A stretch of DNA of 58,471 bases, from NCBI GenBank assembly GCA_015499995.1, contig JADNRV010000299.1:1-58471 (forward strand), written 5' to 3'. Source of the stretch: Flammula alnicola (Eukaryota; Basidiomycota; Agaricomycetes; Agaricales; Strophariaceae). Below the pieces are notes generated by a model. It did not search any database and had not been told where the DNA came from. It worked only from the letters and a program-made list of their open reading frames with translations. Positions within the stretch are counted from its first letter, which is position 1. Every line of letters starts with the position of its first letter. This document shows, piece after piece, positions 10,718 to 21,435 of this stretch. Position numbers and translations under genes: made by a program.

Positions 10718-11929
10718 CGCGTTCGAAGGAATGGGAAGCAAATGCGATATTGGAATGGGCCGAGTGCTTACAACAGCAATCTGGTAAAACTTCAAGTTTT
10801 ACCGGACTTTTGCAGGTATGGAAAGTGTTCAATTTTGACAACGGCAGATCAAATCTTAACCTAACATTTTGCCCACATTTTGCCCGTCGGCATTGATTAA
10901 ATTTTGCCTTAGCGAAAATCCTTGTCAAAATATAAACAACGTGCCATACATTTTGCATCCCCGTCAAAATAATTGGGTCGCGGGAGTGGATCCCCAGCTT
11001 GTGAGGAAATAAGAAATGGCAAGGAGTGTTCTCAGACAGAGCAGACTATATGTTAAGCTTAGTCTTGGCGGGTAAAGTACAAGAGCAAGTACACTCAGTA
11101 AATAAGATATGTTGCGACGAGTCCCGAATTAGAATGGGTAATCGTGGTGGGAGATCGCATGGGTAAAGCTGTATTCAATGCAGAAATAGAATAATAGGGC
11201 TGCCAACAGGGTTTTGTTTGAATTGCGGGTAGTGCCTGTTGAGCTATGATTTGAGTGGCTGAGTGCATTTGATTTAAGAGAAGAAGGCAGAAATTCATTT
11301 TCACTGTAAGGATCGTCAAATTAATATATTGAGAAAGTATCTACTACATATGCAGTGTAAAGTAAATACTACAAGCAGCAGCCTTGATCGGCACGCGCTC
11401 TCGCAGCTTTGGTGTTCATGGCAATTGGGGGAGATCTCGAGCCCGGTTCTACCTGTAAAAGCAGGAGTGAAGCTATTAGTGAGGTCGTACGGGTTGGTTT
11501 GCCACATACCTCTGTTCCGAGTCCTTCCTCACTGATCTGGTTCAGTGCTGTTCCATCGTCGACTTCGCCACCCATACCAAGGTACGGGGTGGTGGCCATG
11601 CACCTGGTGGCATTCGCCATCTCCCTTGTCCTCCTTGAGCCCTCCCCCGCCGGCATGCATGGGTGGACCTCGTCGTGTAGCGGGTTCGCATTCGGCCGGT
11701 ATTCTTGCTGTTGCGGGTGCCGTTTCATGGTACAGCGCAAACGGCAGATGGGCGGGCAAACGTGATGGCGACGACGAGGGCTATGGTGGTGGAGGAACAG
11801 TACCACCTTCCGTTCTGTGGCACACTCTTCCTCTTCTCCTCGTCGACGCATTATCGTCATCCTTGCGTCCTCTCTCCTCTGTGTTTCTCTGTTTCCTTCT
11901 CCCTCATCCAAAGACATAACGATATGTAC
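10718..11929. other. No supported gene
   Basis: 10860-10990 repeats the phrase attttgccc and nearby variants, and 10990-11200 is a diverged copy of the repeat flanking the 6415-6763 hairpin. Long overlapping frames on both strands at 11369-12001 have low-complexity composition and no recognisable domain. Confidence 0.4.
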
Positions 11930-12102
11930 CTCAGGTTCGTAGCTGCTGAACAGTCCGTGCCAGATAACTTGGCGTCGAAATACATGCGTGACACCAGACA
12001 CGAATCGTCTTTGGACTTGGCACCAGTGATGACCATCTCGCCCGACGCAAAGATAAGCGCGGTGATGATCTTCGGGTCACGAATATGCATGATAACAAAA
12101 CG
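11930..12102 (-). pseudogene. Fragment of a TATA-binding protein (TBP) gene
   Basis: The minus strand encodes [19 protein letters not shown] followed by [17 protein letters not shown], which is the unmistakable first-repeat core of TBP, immediately followed by FDAKL and, after a frame change, [10 protein letters not shown]. In TBP these blocks are in the same order but separated by tens of residues, so the fragment carries internal deletions. ...YEPE is followed by GTACAT, a splice donor, so this came from intron-containing DNA and not a processed transcript. Nothing of the saddle's second half is present. It cannot make a functional TBP. Confidence 0.8.
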
Positions 12103-12303
12103 CTAGACGCAAGCGAACCATGTCCCTGCCAAAAGTTGTGAAGGAAATGTGAAAGGAGGGCTCCAAACTGTGAATCGCACCTGCTAAAGTTGTGAATCGA
12201 CGGCGAAGTCTGTGGAAGCATGGGCGCTGTGGAAGCATGACGGCGCTGTGGCAGAGGCGCTCTATCAGAATATGTACGCCGCTACTTTGCAAGGCTGACA
12301 AAT

Positions 12304-12448
12304 ATCACGTGTTAATACTCATGTGACTATAGATAAGATAAATCTGTCCATCAAACAAACATTGTACAAAATTTCCCTCAGTTTTGATGCCAAAGGGTCC
12401 TCCTGCAGAAGTCGGGTTAAAAACGAAGCCCCTAAAGGGTCCTCGTAA
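12304..12448 (-). repeat. Dispersed repeat R1, copy a
   Basis: This 145-base stretch is the reverse complement of 48731-48881, with a weaker second match at 48881-49012. It runs from ttacgaggaccctttagggg to cacgtgat. Inside it, gaggaccctttggcatcaaa and ctgagggaaattttgtacat are conserved in all copies. No terminal inverted repeats or target duplication were recognised. It forms the 3' end of the NLR gene. Confidence 0.85.
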
Positions 12449-15400
12449 AATATGACATGCAATTCGGTTATTCAGATCTTGAACCATGCAATTCGGCAAA
12501 TAAGAACTTTCCAGCTTGCAGATGTTGAAGCGCAGCTGGTCCTTCATGACTCCAAGCGATGCAAAGGACAGACCTTGTTGTATGGCGGACACGTCAACAT
12601 AGAATTCACCGCTGCGCGACTGGTCTGTGAGAAATTCGCGGAAGGATGCGTGGAGGGGACGGACAGGGATGGAGGAATCAATGGTTCCATTGAGGAGGGA
12701 ACCCATAGGCTTCACGATCAGATCAACTGGGTGCAGAGAGTCCTCGTCGGGAAAATAACGCCTCATCGCGTTCAACGAGTGGAGACTGAGGGACTCCAGC
12801 GTTCCAAGTATCTGACCCATGGCGGATCGGAATCGATTCAGGATCGTGTCACGGCGAGGGTGTTCTGGAGGAAATATTGCCCTCAAGGTGAACATGTACA
12901 TCCGATCGAGTAGCAAAACCCTATCTCCTGGCGCATGAGACATGACGGCGTCAAGTCGTTCCTGAGGAGTCAGTCCTGGGTAGTCGTCGCCTTTGATGTA
13001 TGCGCATGCCAATCGTGCCCACTCAAAAAGGCCGTCCGACTCGTGCGCCAAAGACGTCAGATGCGTCCTGTCGGTGAAACTGTCCATGATATCCGCGATC
13101 TCGTGGGAGACAAAGGAAAGGATGTCACGTTCTGTGGACGCGCGTGAGATGCCATCCATAGACTGTGGATAGACATGCTGGACGTCCCCCAGGGTATTGC
13201 AAATGTCTGGCAGAGGTCGGGAAGTTAGAAGGATACGCAAGTTGGGTGGAAGCTTCAATATATGGCTATCGGCATCGTTCAGCTTACCCGCGAGGATTCG
13301 CAGGAGTTGCTTTCGTGAATCGGCTCCACCACTTTCGTCCAAGGCGTCGATCACGATCAAGATCGGTCCTACCATTGCCTCGGAAAGCTGTTGCGCAGGT
13401 TTTACTAACAACTCTTTCCATTGCTGCGTGATATCCGTGGTGTTCTTCAAAACAGTTGCGCGACGTACAGCGTCTGCGAGAGCATGCCGTATTTGTTCGT
13501 CACGATCAGCGAGGTCGAGCGCGATGGTCGTGAAAATCTTCTCATGGCGCAGGTCGCCCCCTCGGTTGCGATCAAAGCAGTAGCACGACCCAAGGCGCCC
13601 GAGCTCATGGAAGCGACGCGCGATAGTGTGGGCAATGGATGATTTGCCGGTGCCAGCGCTACCCGATAACCAAAACACGCGAGCAGCGTCATCTTCAGTG
13701 TTGTTGATCCATGCTGTGATCTCGTCGAGGATTCCCTGACGGGTTCCAGCCAGGCAAATTTTGTCCATATTCAGTCCTGCGCCTCCTGCATATGCCATGC
13801 CACTCAGGCCAACATCATCAACTGGATCGGGAGCGTCGGAATACATCAGGAAAACAGAAGCACAAACACTTACTAATGCCTTCGACGGTGCTTAAGATAC
13901 GGTGCGTGACCAACACAGTCTCCCGTACTACTTGATCGCGAAACTGTTGCATAAGATCGTCGAACACGGTGTTATACTGCTGTACTCTGATGTCTGCTTC
14001 CGAGATGAAATTTTTGCCCAGTCTGCTCCCTGAAGAAAATGGAGGTGAGGATGACGCAAGCGGAATGATCTTTGTTGTTGACTTACAGTAACTCTTGGCC
14101 TTGGCATAGTCTCGAAGGAAATATGCACATTCGAGCGTCTGCTGGCAGATGCGTGTGATCACGATATGCATTGATTTTATGGTTTCCAGATCCTCCTGTG
14201 TGATGAAAATATACACGTTCTCCATTTTATTTAAGAGAGCGGAGATAGACTCGTCGCGAGCGTTCTGACCAATAATCATCTGTCATAGAGAAGTTGACTA
14301 CCTCAGACACGGTCTGGGATGCTTAGCGTAGGATGCAAAGACTGACCTTAGAGGCAGAGGACAAGACAGCCCACGCGGCCTGGGCGTAAGGATGAATCTA
14401 AACAGTGGAATTAGCTAGCTTACTGTGCTCACAATGCCAAAGTTTCATACAGTTGCAATTTTGTCCACGACGGAGTTGAATTTAGAAAGTGTACCGAGAA
14501 TCTTGGTTACGAGGGAGTCGACTTGAGCCGTCGTATCCCCTGCAGCGTTGATGCCCTGCGCTGCGATATTCACGGGACGTGCAATGGAATGCATGCTGGT
14601 AACATCCTCACGAGCATGCTGGAGTTCTGCATCCACTGCCGCCCGATCCAGCGCAATTTTTCCGTCCGCTCTTTGGAAGCTCTGTATACGTCATCGGTTA
14701 GGAAGAGAGAGCTAGTACGGACAGAACCATAGAGCACCTTCGCGCCGTCAACCAGAGATCCCACGCCTGTCTTTGAGTCTATTACAGTGTTCGCCTGAGA
14801 GACTTGCTGGGGGTTCGAACCCTGCCAGCCATGGTTCAATATGTCATGTTTTGTTGGGGCAGGGAGGGACGCCACGCACCTTATCAGCGGAAGATGGGTC
14901 TTCTTTCCTGAACATGTCCACAGACATTGAAGAGGCTGGGATTGAAAGGCTGCCTGAGCTCCCGCGTGGAGGCATGATGCGTGAACGGTCCTGCTCAAGC
15001 GATTAGGTGCAATCAGGTTGCTGCTATGCACCCTGACTTACTTCATTGGACGGGGGACTATGTTCGCCTACGACGTTCGCGGGCGCAGTGCTACGGCTCG
15101 AAGAGCCTCCGATGATTTCGTGAGAAAACTTTCCGCGAGCGTCAATATTCATCGACTGCTCCTCCGGTTCGGAATCGAGACATAGATCGATCTTTAGACA
15201 AGGTACGATTGCGGCGCCAGTCTTATCCTTCAGATCAACGGCCGCATCTAGTCAAGTCAGCTCGGGATGGAAATGCAAACAACCAACGTACTCACTATTC
15301 TCGAGTAACTCGACGACTTTGCTGATATGCTGCCCGACTAGATGGTTGTTGAAAGGAAGGCTGCTTCGACGATAGATCACGATCTTGAACATCGACGAGG

Positions 15401-15747
15401 ACTGGAACGAGCTGATGGCAGGAAGTTAAATACTGATTAATGACGGCTTGACCAGAATACTGAGAAAGACAACGCGCATAGAGGAAACTCACAACAGATG
15501 CTCCTCTTGCCATCGTGGGGGTGGTACGCTAGGCTTATTCCCTGACTTTAAAACTTCCTTGTCGTCCACGTAGACCACTACGAAGAAGTCTGGTCGTGCA
15601 TTTGACTTCCTTTTCTCAAGGTCGCCTACGACCTCGATACCTATCGACAATATCAACAACAAGAGCAATCTATAACGACCACAGTTTCTTCTCACCTCTT
15701 AAGCGGGCACGATGCAGTATTGCAGGAGGTTGCTCATGATTGGCCAT
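12305..15747 (-). CDS. NLR-type protein: C2-like domain, helical region, NACHT NTPase (11 exons, 3'-truncated)
   Basis: Eleven exons can be joined in frame: 15747-15696, 15640-15493, 15411-15296, 15247-15042, 14990-14880, 14793-14723, 14681-14451, 14397-14347, 14279-14087, 14029-13874 and 13821-12305. The first four encode a C2-like fold (IEVVGDLEKRKSNA, DFFVVVYVDDKEV, RWQEEHLF, FKIVIYRR, VGQHISKVVELLE). Then comes the helical segment usual in fungal NLRs (IHPYAQAAWAVLS, QQTLECAYFLRDYAKAKSYW, SRLGKNFISEAD). The last exon is a NACHT domain with Walker A GSAGTGKSS, Walker B LIVIDALDES and sensor LLTSRPLP, ending in PLHASFREFLTD. Such proteins are STAND switches in fungal self/non-self recognition. 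WD40 or TPR repeats that usually follow are absent: the frame runs into repeat R1, which supplies the last 40 or so residues. Two donors are weak (GTCCGT, GTATGA). The start could also be at 15909. Confidence 0.85.
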
Positions 15748-15909
15748 CTCGTGAGGGTTAGGGTGTGTTAGGAATCTCGGGCCTTTGATGGACGTCTTGA
15801 ACACAGTGTGAGGAGTAAATGCACTCGGTGTCGAGTCTCGACTCGATGAAGGGAGAGTGGGAGAGTTGTAATCTACGCAGCCTTCAGGTACACCAGGTGC
15901 CACGTGCAT

Positions 15910-16839
15910 AGATGCACTGGTTGTTGTTCTGCTCGGCTAACGTTGTGATAACTACCCTTGCTTTGCCTCTACTTCCCCCATCTATTCACCTAGTATGACC
16001 GTTGTTGAGTTGGAAGGGTGCGTATGCGAGGACATGATCAGAAAATATAGCTTTTCTCCGAACGTCATTCACTCGGACGGGATGATAGGCCACGCGTGAT
16101 ACGATTGTACTTCTCACTGCTGGATCGACGGGTCACTTGGGGTTCGCAATGGGTTCGTAGGTTCTGGATGGGCTCTGCGTGATTCCCGGATTTCGAACAT
16201 TTACACATTGAATCGCCCTTCGATGGACGCAGGTTCCGTGGCAAGACGTCATTTGACGCGGTTTCGCGACAAAGGGGTGGATGAAGTTCTGCTAAGATCT
16301 CCGAAATCAATTCATCTCGAGAGCGACTACTCTGCGAAGAATTTGGGTTGCTTGCTTTCAACTCAAATGAGCGTCATTCGAATCCAATATTCGAGACACC
16401 TACAACTTGCTCGCTCGGATGTGCACGCATCTAATGTCATTCGCATCTTCAGTGGCCACCGCGCAATCATGGGATCAAACCGGAGGGCCATATCCTGAAG
16501 ATGTTGTTTTAGACGCGAAATACGCTGTGCAGAGTGGATACGGCCACAGTAAATATGTGACGAGCTGGCAAGTCTGCACTCCCTCACTTGAACTTTAACG
16601 TCATTGGTAAGGGTCTTCCGCTGCAAAAATGCTGAATCATAAGTTTTACATTGGGCATATGGTGCGGCATGTAGCGTATGCTGGGTAATGACGATGGAGA
16701 GCAAAAAGCAATAAAAAGAAAAAGACGGCGCCCAACGAACAGTCCAAGGTTGGCAATGGCGATCAACCTCCCACCGATGCCAGCATGATGCGATGACGAT
16801 AGTCGATCGGCATGGTCGTGACCTCTAGAATTAAACCTT
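15910..16839. other. No supported gene
   Basis: Only short frames occur. A minus frame at 16065-16361 (MKASNPNSSQSSRSRDELIS) and one at 16363-16704 have protein-like stretches but no motif I recognise. Confidence 0.4.
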
Positions 16840-17408
16840 TTACTTCTCGGGGTTGGGGTTCCTATTCGGATGAGCGTATGTTAGTTCAAAGTTGCAAAAA
16901 GTAGAGATATAAAGGACGAGGAGCGAAGAATCAGATAGGAGCGAAAGACGTTAAGATGCTAAGCTTCAACACGATGTTTCAGAGTGAACTATGCAAATGG
17001 TGTTTTCATCGTTTGGGTGGGGTCGAGCGATCGGCTTATAGCCAAAGTAACGGGGCGAGAATTGCGCGGCCGAAACAATCGACAGAGAAATCAAGGACAG
17101 CAGAAACTCACATTCTCCTCTTTCCGCCTGGTAGTGTTGTAACATTGACGAAGCTGTTACAAAGAATCTGATCAGAAAAATGCCGCGCAAAGGCACAAAG
17201 TAGCTGTACGCACCGACGGTTGTAGAGAATGCGCTTCTTGGCACGACCCTTAGGTGTCTTTTTCTTCTCTTGTTTGTCGACCTTAGGTGTCTGCGACTTG
17301 ACTTTACCAGCGCGGGCGAGAGAACCGTGGACTGTCCATCGAGAAAGATACCAGAGCCATCAGCGATGTGCAGATCGACGGAAGCAAGGGCATAGTACCT
17401 TTTCCCAT
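16840..17408 (-). CDS. RPS30: 40S ribosomal protein eS30 (63 aa, 4 exons)
   Basis: Exons 17408-17399, 17331-17214, 17153-17112 and 16861-16840 give exactly 63 codons: [20 protein letters not shown], then [20 protein letters not shown], ending PGGKRRMNPNPEK. This matches eS30 over its whole length, and 63 aa is the yeast length. Exon 1 is only ten bases (ATGGGAAAAG) and the last exon 22 bases. Without the third intron (250 bases) translation would stop at GGKRRM, so the distant last exon is needed for the conserved MNP ending. The animal ubiquitin-like fusion is absent, as in other fungi. The protein is part of the small subunit near the decoding site. The gene is divergent from MCU, 255 bases away. 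Confidence 0.95.
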
Positions 17409-17663
17409 ATTGTCTTGAGGATGCGGTTGACGATGAGGACGATGATGAGAAATGACTTGAAAACTGTACAGTTTAAGAAATTAAGGTTTCGCAATTTGCC
17501 GAATACTCTCATGTGATCCGGAGCGTGCATTCTATCTTTAATGACGTCCAGCATCGCCCGGTTCCCACAGCATGCTGTCGCTGGTCATTACAACCTACGA
17601 AAGGCCTCAAAACCAGAGAAAGCGGTTGCAGGCTTAACGTCGACGTCTTGGGAGCGGTGATCG
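17409..17663. promoter_or_regulatory. Shared upstream region of eS30 and MCU
   Basis: The two start codons (17408 minus, 17664 plus) are 255 bases apart and point away from each other, so both promoters and 5' leaders must lie in or overlap this segment. No TATA box or known ribosomal-protein motif was clear to me. Confidence 0.6.
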
Positions 17664-19281
17664 ATGTTTGGTCTACGTCTTCGGGCGGCCGTGTGCTTTC
17701 ATCTGAAACCTGTCGGCAAGAGAGTGGCAAGACACTCAATTTCTCGTGGGGCTCGGTTATACGCAACTCAGAAAAGCGGTCTAGACGTCTCACACTCGCA
17801 GTTTCTCGCGGAGGCATCTCCAAAGGCAAAATGGGGTGAGGAGGTGAGTGGAAGATCGAAGAAGTTGAAGAGCAAAAGGCGAGTAAGCAGGCAAGATGAA
17901 TTAGATGGCGTGACAGATAGCAGAGGTAAGCGCTCGTTTTCCTACTAAAATTTCAACTTTTTTCATTGTCTTTACGCGTAGGAAAGCTATCCCCGACCTC
18001 TTCTCACCTCTTCAAACTCGTGCTACCTTTAGGAAACCTCTCACATCCGTCCAACGCACGGAAACGGCCTCAAGGTACCAACCCAAACAGGTCGAGTACA
18101 TCCGAGTTGAAGAAAATACCACCAACTATAATCCTTCTCCATCCTTCACAGCCCTTATCGCACGTAAGCCACCTCATCCTCGCCTCTCTCGCCCCTGCGA
18201 CACCCACGATCTCCTTCCGGAGCAAGTCGTCAAATGGAAAGGTATTCCAGTGGTCAGACTCCACGGACCTGGGCGATTTCATTCGTGACGCAGCGCGCGC
18301 CGCAGAATTCACCATATGTATCTCATACGGACCCGAATCTGCAAGGCGAAATACTCTCGCTGCAGCTGACCAACGAGACGGTCGTACCACGTCCGTCGAC
18401 CCCGTCAAAAAATCTGAATCGGGTGCAGACAGTGAAGTCAGAGAAACCTTCCTCACCGTCTCAGTACCCACTTTCGCGGACCGTACACGTTTCTTGAGGA
18501 GGCGGCTTATTTTTATCGAAGGGCGCCTGCATGACATGGAAGGCCTCAAAGCGAAATGTGAAGAGGAAGCGCATCGCGGTGCACGAAAGATGGCTCTCGG
18601 AGGTTTTGCAATGCTCGTCGTATATTGGGGTGCAGTTGCTCGCCTCACGTTTTGGGATTACGGCTGGCAAGTGCAGTTCAACTATAGACGCTGATAACGA
18701 AAATAATAATTGCCCCCAGGGACATAATGGAGCCCATAACCTATCTTTCCGGTTTATCTACAGTTATTCTTGGATATCTTTGGTGCGTACGATCCATTAT
18801 CTCGAAGGACGTTAGGAAATTGACTTATGATAAACTCAGGTTCCTCTATCAAGGACGTGAAGTTTCATATACCTCGATTCTCGCACGCAGCGTCTCCGCA
18901 CGACGCGAAGCACTATACAAGACACGCGGACTCGATATCGAGCGTTGGATGGAGCTCGTTAGCGAGCGTAAGGCCATCCGGGCGGAAATCGGGCGAATTG
19001 CCCGCGATTATGAGGGGGATGACGACGATGACACGGCTTTAGATGATGAGGAGTTCTCTCAGGATGATGATGGTGATGGAGACGGAATGGTGAGTAGCAG
19101 GAAGCATGTGATGGACGAGGGGACGGAAGAGGAGGAGAGTCATAGGAAGGTGGGGACTGCCACGGATGGAAAGGAGGGAAGGGATATATTGTCGGTCTTG
19201 GACGAGGAGGACGAGAGTCTCGATGTGGATGAGAAGAAAGGGAAGAAGGAAGCGCGTAAGGCAAATTTTGCGGGACTGTAA
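17664..19281 (+). CDS. MCU: Mitochondrial calcium uniporter pore subunit (483 aa, 4 exons)
   Basis: Exons 17664-17925, 17982-18666, 18720-18782 and 18840-19281 join in frame to 483 codons. The N-terminus (MFGLRLRAAVCF...KPVGKR) is basic and lacks acids, like a mitochondrial presequence. A globular N-terminal domain follows, then a coiled coil (RLHDMEGLKAKCEEEAHR). The first membrane helix (MALGGFAMLVVYWGAVARLT) runs into W-DIME-P, the Ca2+ selectivity motif. The second helix is YLSGLSTVILGYLW, followed by FLYQGREVSYTSIL. The C-terminus is very acidic (DDDDD, EEFSQDDD). The channel imports Ca2+ into the matrix across the inner membrane. Intron 2 is GC-AG (GCAAGT), and introns 2 and 3 both split a TGG codon, so exon 3 is 21 codons' worth of pore. 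No EMRE or MICU gene is in the window. Confidence 0.93.
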
Positions 19282-19414
19282 AGGTATGTAAAATACACAT
19301 AATAATGGAGATCATCAACTTAATGTAAACCCCGCGTGCATTACAGGCATAGAACTAGTACAGTGCTCTTTGAGTGTATATTTTATACGATGGTCAGGTA
19401 CGTACTTTAGACGA

Positions 19415-19923
19415 CTAGACCGGAGAGCACGATACTGAACTAGCCATGTCGTTGAAGTTTACGCTTCCCGAAGGACCAGGAACATTGAAGAAATTCCAAC
19501 TGCCGGGTGTAAGGACGACTGCATCCCCATCGGCACAGTTAGGTTGGCTGAGGTCGGATATTTGAGTTCACTTAGCAGAAATCACCTCGAGAAAGTCCAC
19601 TCACTCGAAGAAGGTGCAAACGAAGCCATCAGGAACCGTGGCAGAAGAGACTCCATTGTCGAGGAAGGAGAGGCCGCCAGAGAAATCTATACATTGGTCG
19701 GAGACAATCGGTATCGCGACGCAATTGGTGGGATTGTCTAGGTTTTCGCAGACGTTAACCGTAGCACCTATGCTCTATAATTTGATTTGCGATCATGAAC
19801 AACAAGAATCAGCTATGGCGAGAGGCGCACAATGCTTACAGTCGTTCTGGGTACGAGCTCGGTGGGAACAGCGAGCACAGCGGCAAAGAATGCGGCACTG
19901 GTGAAGAGTTTTGAGGAAAACAT
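19415..19923 (-). CDS. Small secreted cysteine-rich protein (128 aa, 3 exons)
   Basis: Exons 19923-19840, 19774-19605 and 19547-19415 join in frame (donors GTAAGC, GTGAGT). MFSSKLFTSAAFFAAVLAVP is a signal peptide with a cleavage site around AVLA-VP. The mature part has six cysteines (VCENL, TNCVAI, DQCID, FVCTFF, PNCADG, SVSC) and a beta-rich composition ending SGSVNFNDMASSVSCSPV. Size, cysteine content and signal peptide fit the small secreted proteins that mushrooms produce in large numbers; no biochemical role can be given. A lone homologue of its last exon is at 27138-27268. Confidence 0.8.
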
Positions 19924-20506
19924 GGCTGAAGGCTAGGCTGGTTGTCAATGTTGCTCAACTGTTCGAGAATGCACGAAGCAGCCTCGCTTTTATGGCGAAC
20001 CAAACAGCTATACGGATTAGTTACGAGCGCGAACTTGTTTAGAAACGGCATGCTTCTCGACTCTCGAATCAATTTTAGGCGGCATGCTATTGAATTTGTA
20101 CTTCATATGAAGTGGATCGACTCATCATCGACTGAATATCGGTAGTGTACGAAGTCTGCCTATGGGAGACTAAATATGTACTAGGAACGTACATATGTCT
20201 TCTCTGTCCAAAGTGACTTGCTGAATGAATGAGACCCGGCGTGTTATGTAATCGCGAGGGTTGGGATAAATTAGCTATAAGTATTAGTCCCTTCGGTCCA
20301 TATGATGCAGAGCACAGTTTGCATATATGATCGTCGGTGTCCTTTTTTTTTATTCTGTTTTTTCTTCTTTGGTGACCTTTCTTATCGTATATTTATGAAT
20401 GGACTCTCGCTGTGGAGATGTTGGAACGGCAATCGACGATAGTTACCGGTTACCAATACCATCACTACTAAGCGGCGACGCACCCGCAGATTATCCCGCT
20501 CAACCT
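19924..20506. other. Intergenic, no gene seen
   Basis: Upstream region of the secreted protein and left flank of the 216-bp inverted repeat. A T-rich tract is at 20340-20380. Confidence 0.4.
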
Positions 20507-21322
20507 CAGGCTCCTAAAACCACCTCTCGTATCTCGAGGACGACTTATGTGAGGGGGAGTTGATGTGAAATATGAGGGAGGGTGGCTGTGTTGATAAAGC
20601 AATAGCCAAATAAACAAGTGAACGGGTTCTCCTCTCGATAGAGAGGCTGGCAACTTTGGGCTTCGGCTATCCCTCGGGCACCAAATAAACCTAGCCCTAG
20701 GGTTACATTTAAAGATTTTTTCGCCATCAGGTGGCCTTGCCACCACGCTATTTGAGCTAAGTATTTCCTCCACAAAATCACCACATTGCTGCAAGCTCCG
20801 TGAAGTATTGCTCATAATTATAGTAGTCCTGTCTTACTAATAGAAAGACTATTGGAGACCAAAACAACATCTGCTCCTGTCGGTGCACAGGCATCCTTGT
20901 GACTGTAGGGCAACTTTGGTCTTGAAACAGCAATGTCACTTCTTGAATATGTGCAGGCATAAATCCGTGGGCCTCGGTTGTGATTTGGAGTCTTTTTTAA
21001 TGTTAGAATAAGGCTTGGGGTAGTATTTCGAAGAAAAGGGTATTATTTCCATAATAGTCAACGCGAATACTCATCGATTGATGCGGTGGCGAGGTCACCT
21101 GACGATGAAAAAATCTTTAAATGTAACCCTAGGGCTAGGTTTATTTGGTGCCCGAGGGATAGCCGAAGCCCAAAGTTGCCAGCCTCTCTATCGAGAGGAG
21201 AACCCGTTCACTTGTTTATTTGGCTATTGCTTTATCAACACAGCCACCCTCCCTCATATTTCACATCAACTCCCCCTCACATAAGTCGTCCTCGAGATAC
21301 GAGAGGTGGTTTTAGGAGCCTG
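20507..21322. repeat. Perfect 216-bp inverted repeat with about 384-base interval
   Basis: 20507-20722 and 21107-21322 are exact reverse complements as far as I could compare them base by base. Similarity goes on imperfectly for about 27 more bases on the inner side (gccatcaggtggccttgcca versus atcgtcaggtgacctcgcca). The outer flanks share ctcaacct in the same orientation (20499-20506 and 21324-21331). The interval encodes no recognisable protein. A transcript through it could fold into a long duplex. Confidence 0.9.
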
Positions 21323-21435
21323 GCTCAACCTTACAACAGAGGATCATCGATTACGCGATGAGTCATTTTAAAATTTCAACTTTAAGGGCTGCATATCGTA
21401 CTGCAGAACATCAGTGATTAAATCCCCTCAACAAA

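Noticed and set aside
11369..12001. 210-codon minus-strand frame
   Set aside because: Apart from the TBP fragment at its start it is low-complexity and overlaps equally long frames on the other strand.
14794..14879. ggttcgaaccc resembling a tRNA B-box/T-loop
   Set aside because: It lies in an NLR intron; no A-box, acceptor stem or anticodon arm can be folded around it.
18070..18648. 192-codon minus-strand frame opposite MCU
   Set aside because: It is the antisense shadow of the well-supported MCU exon 2.
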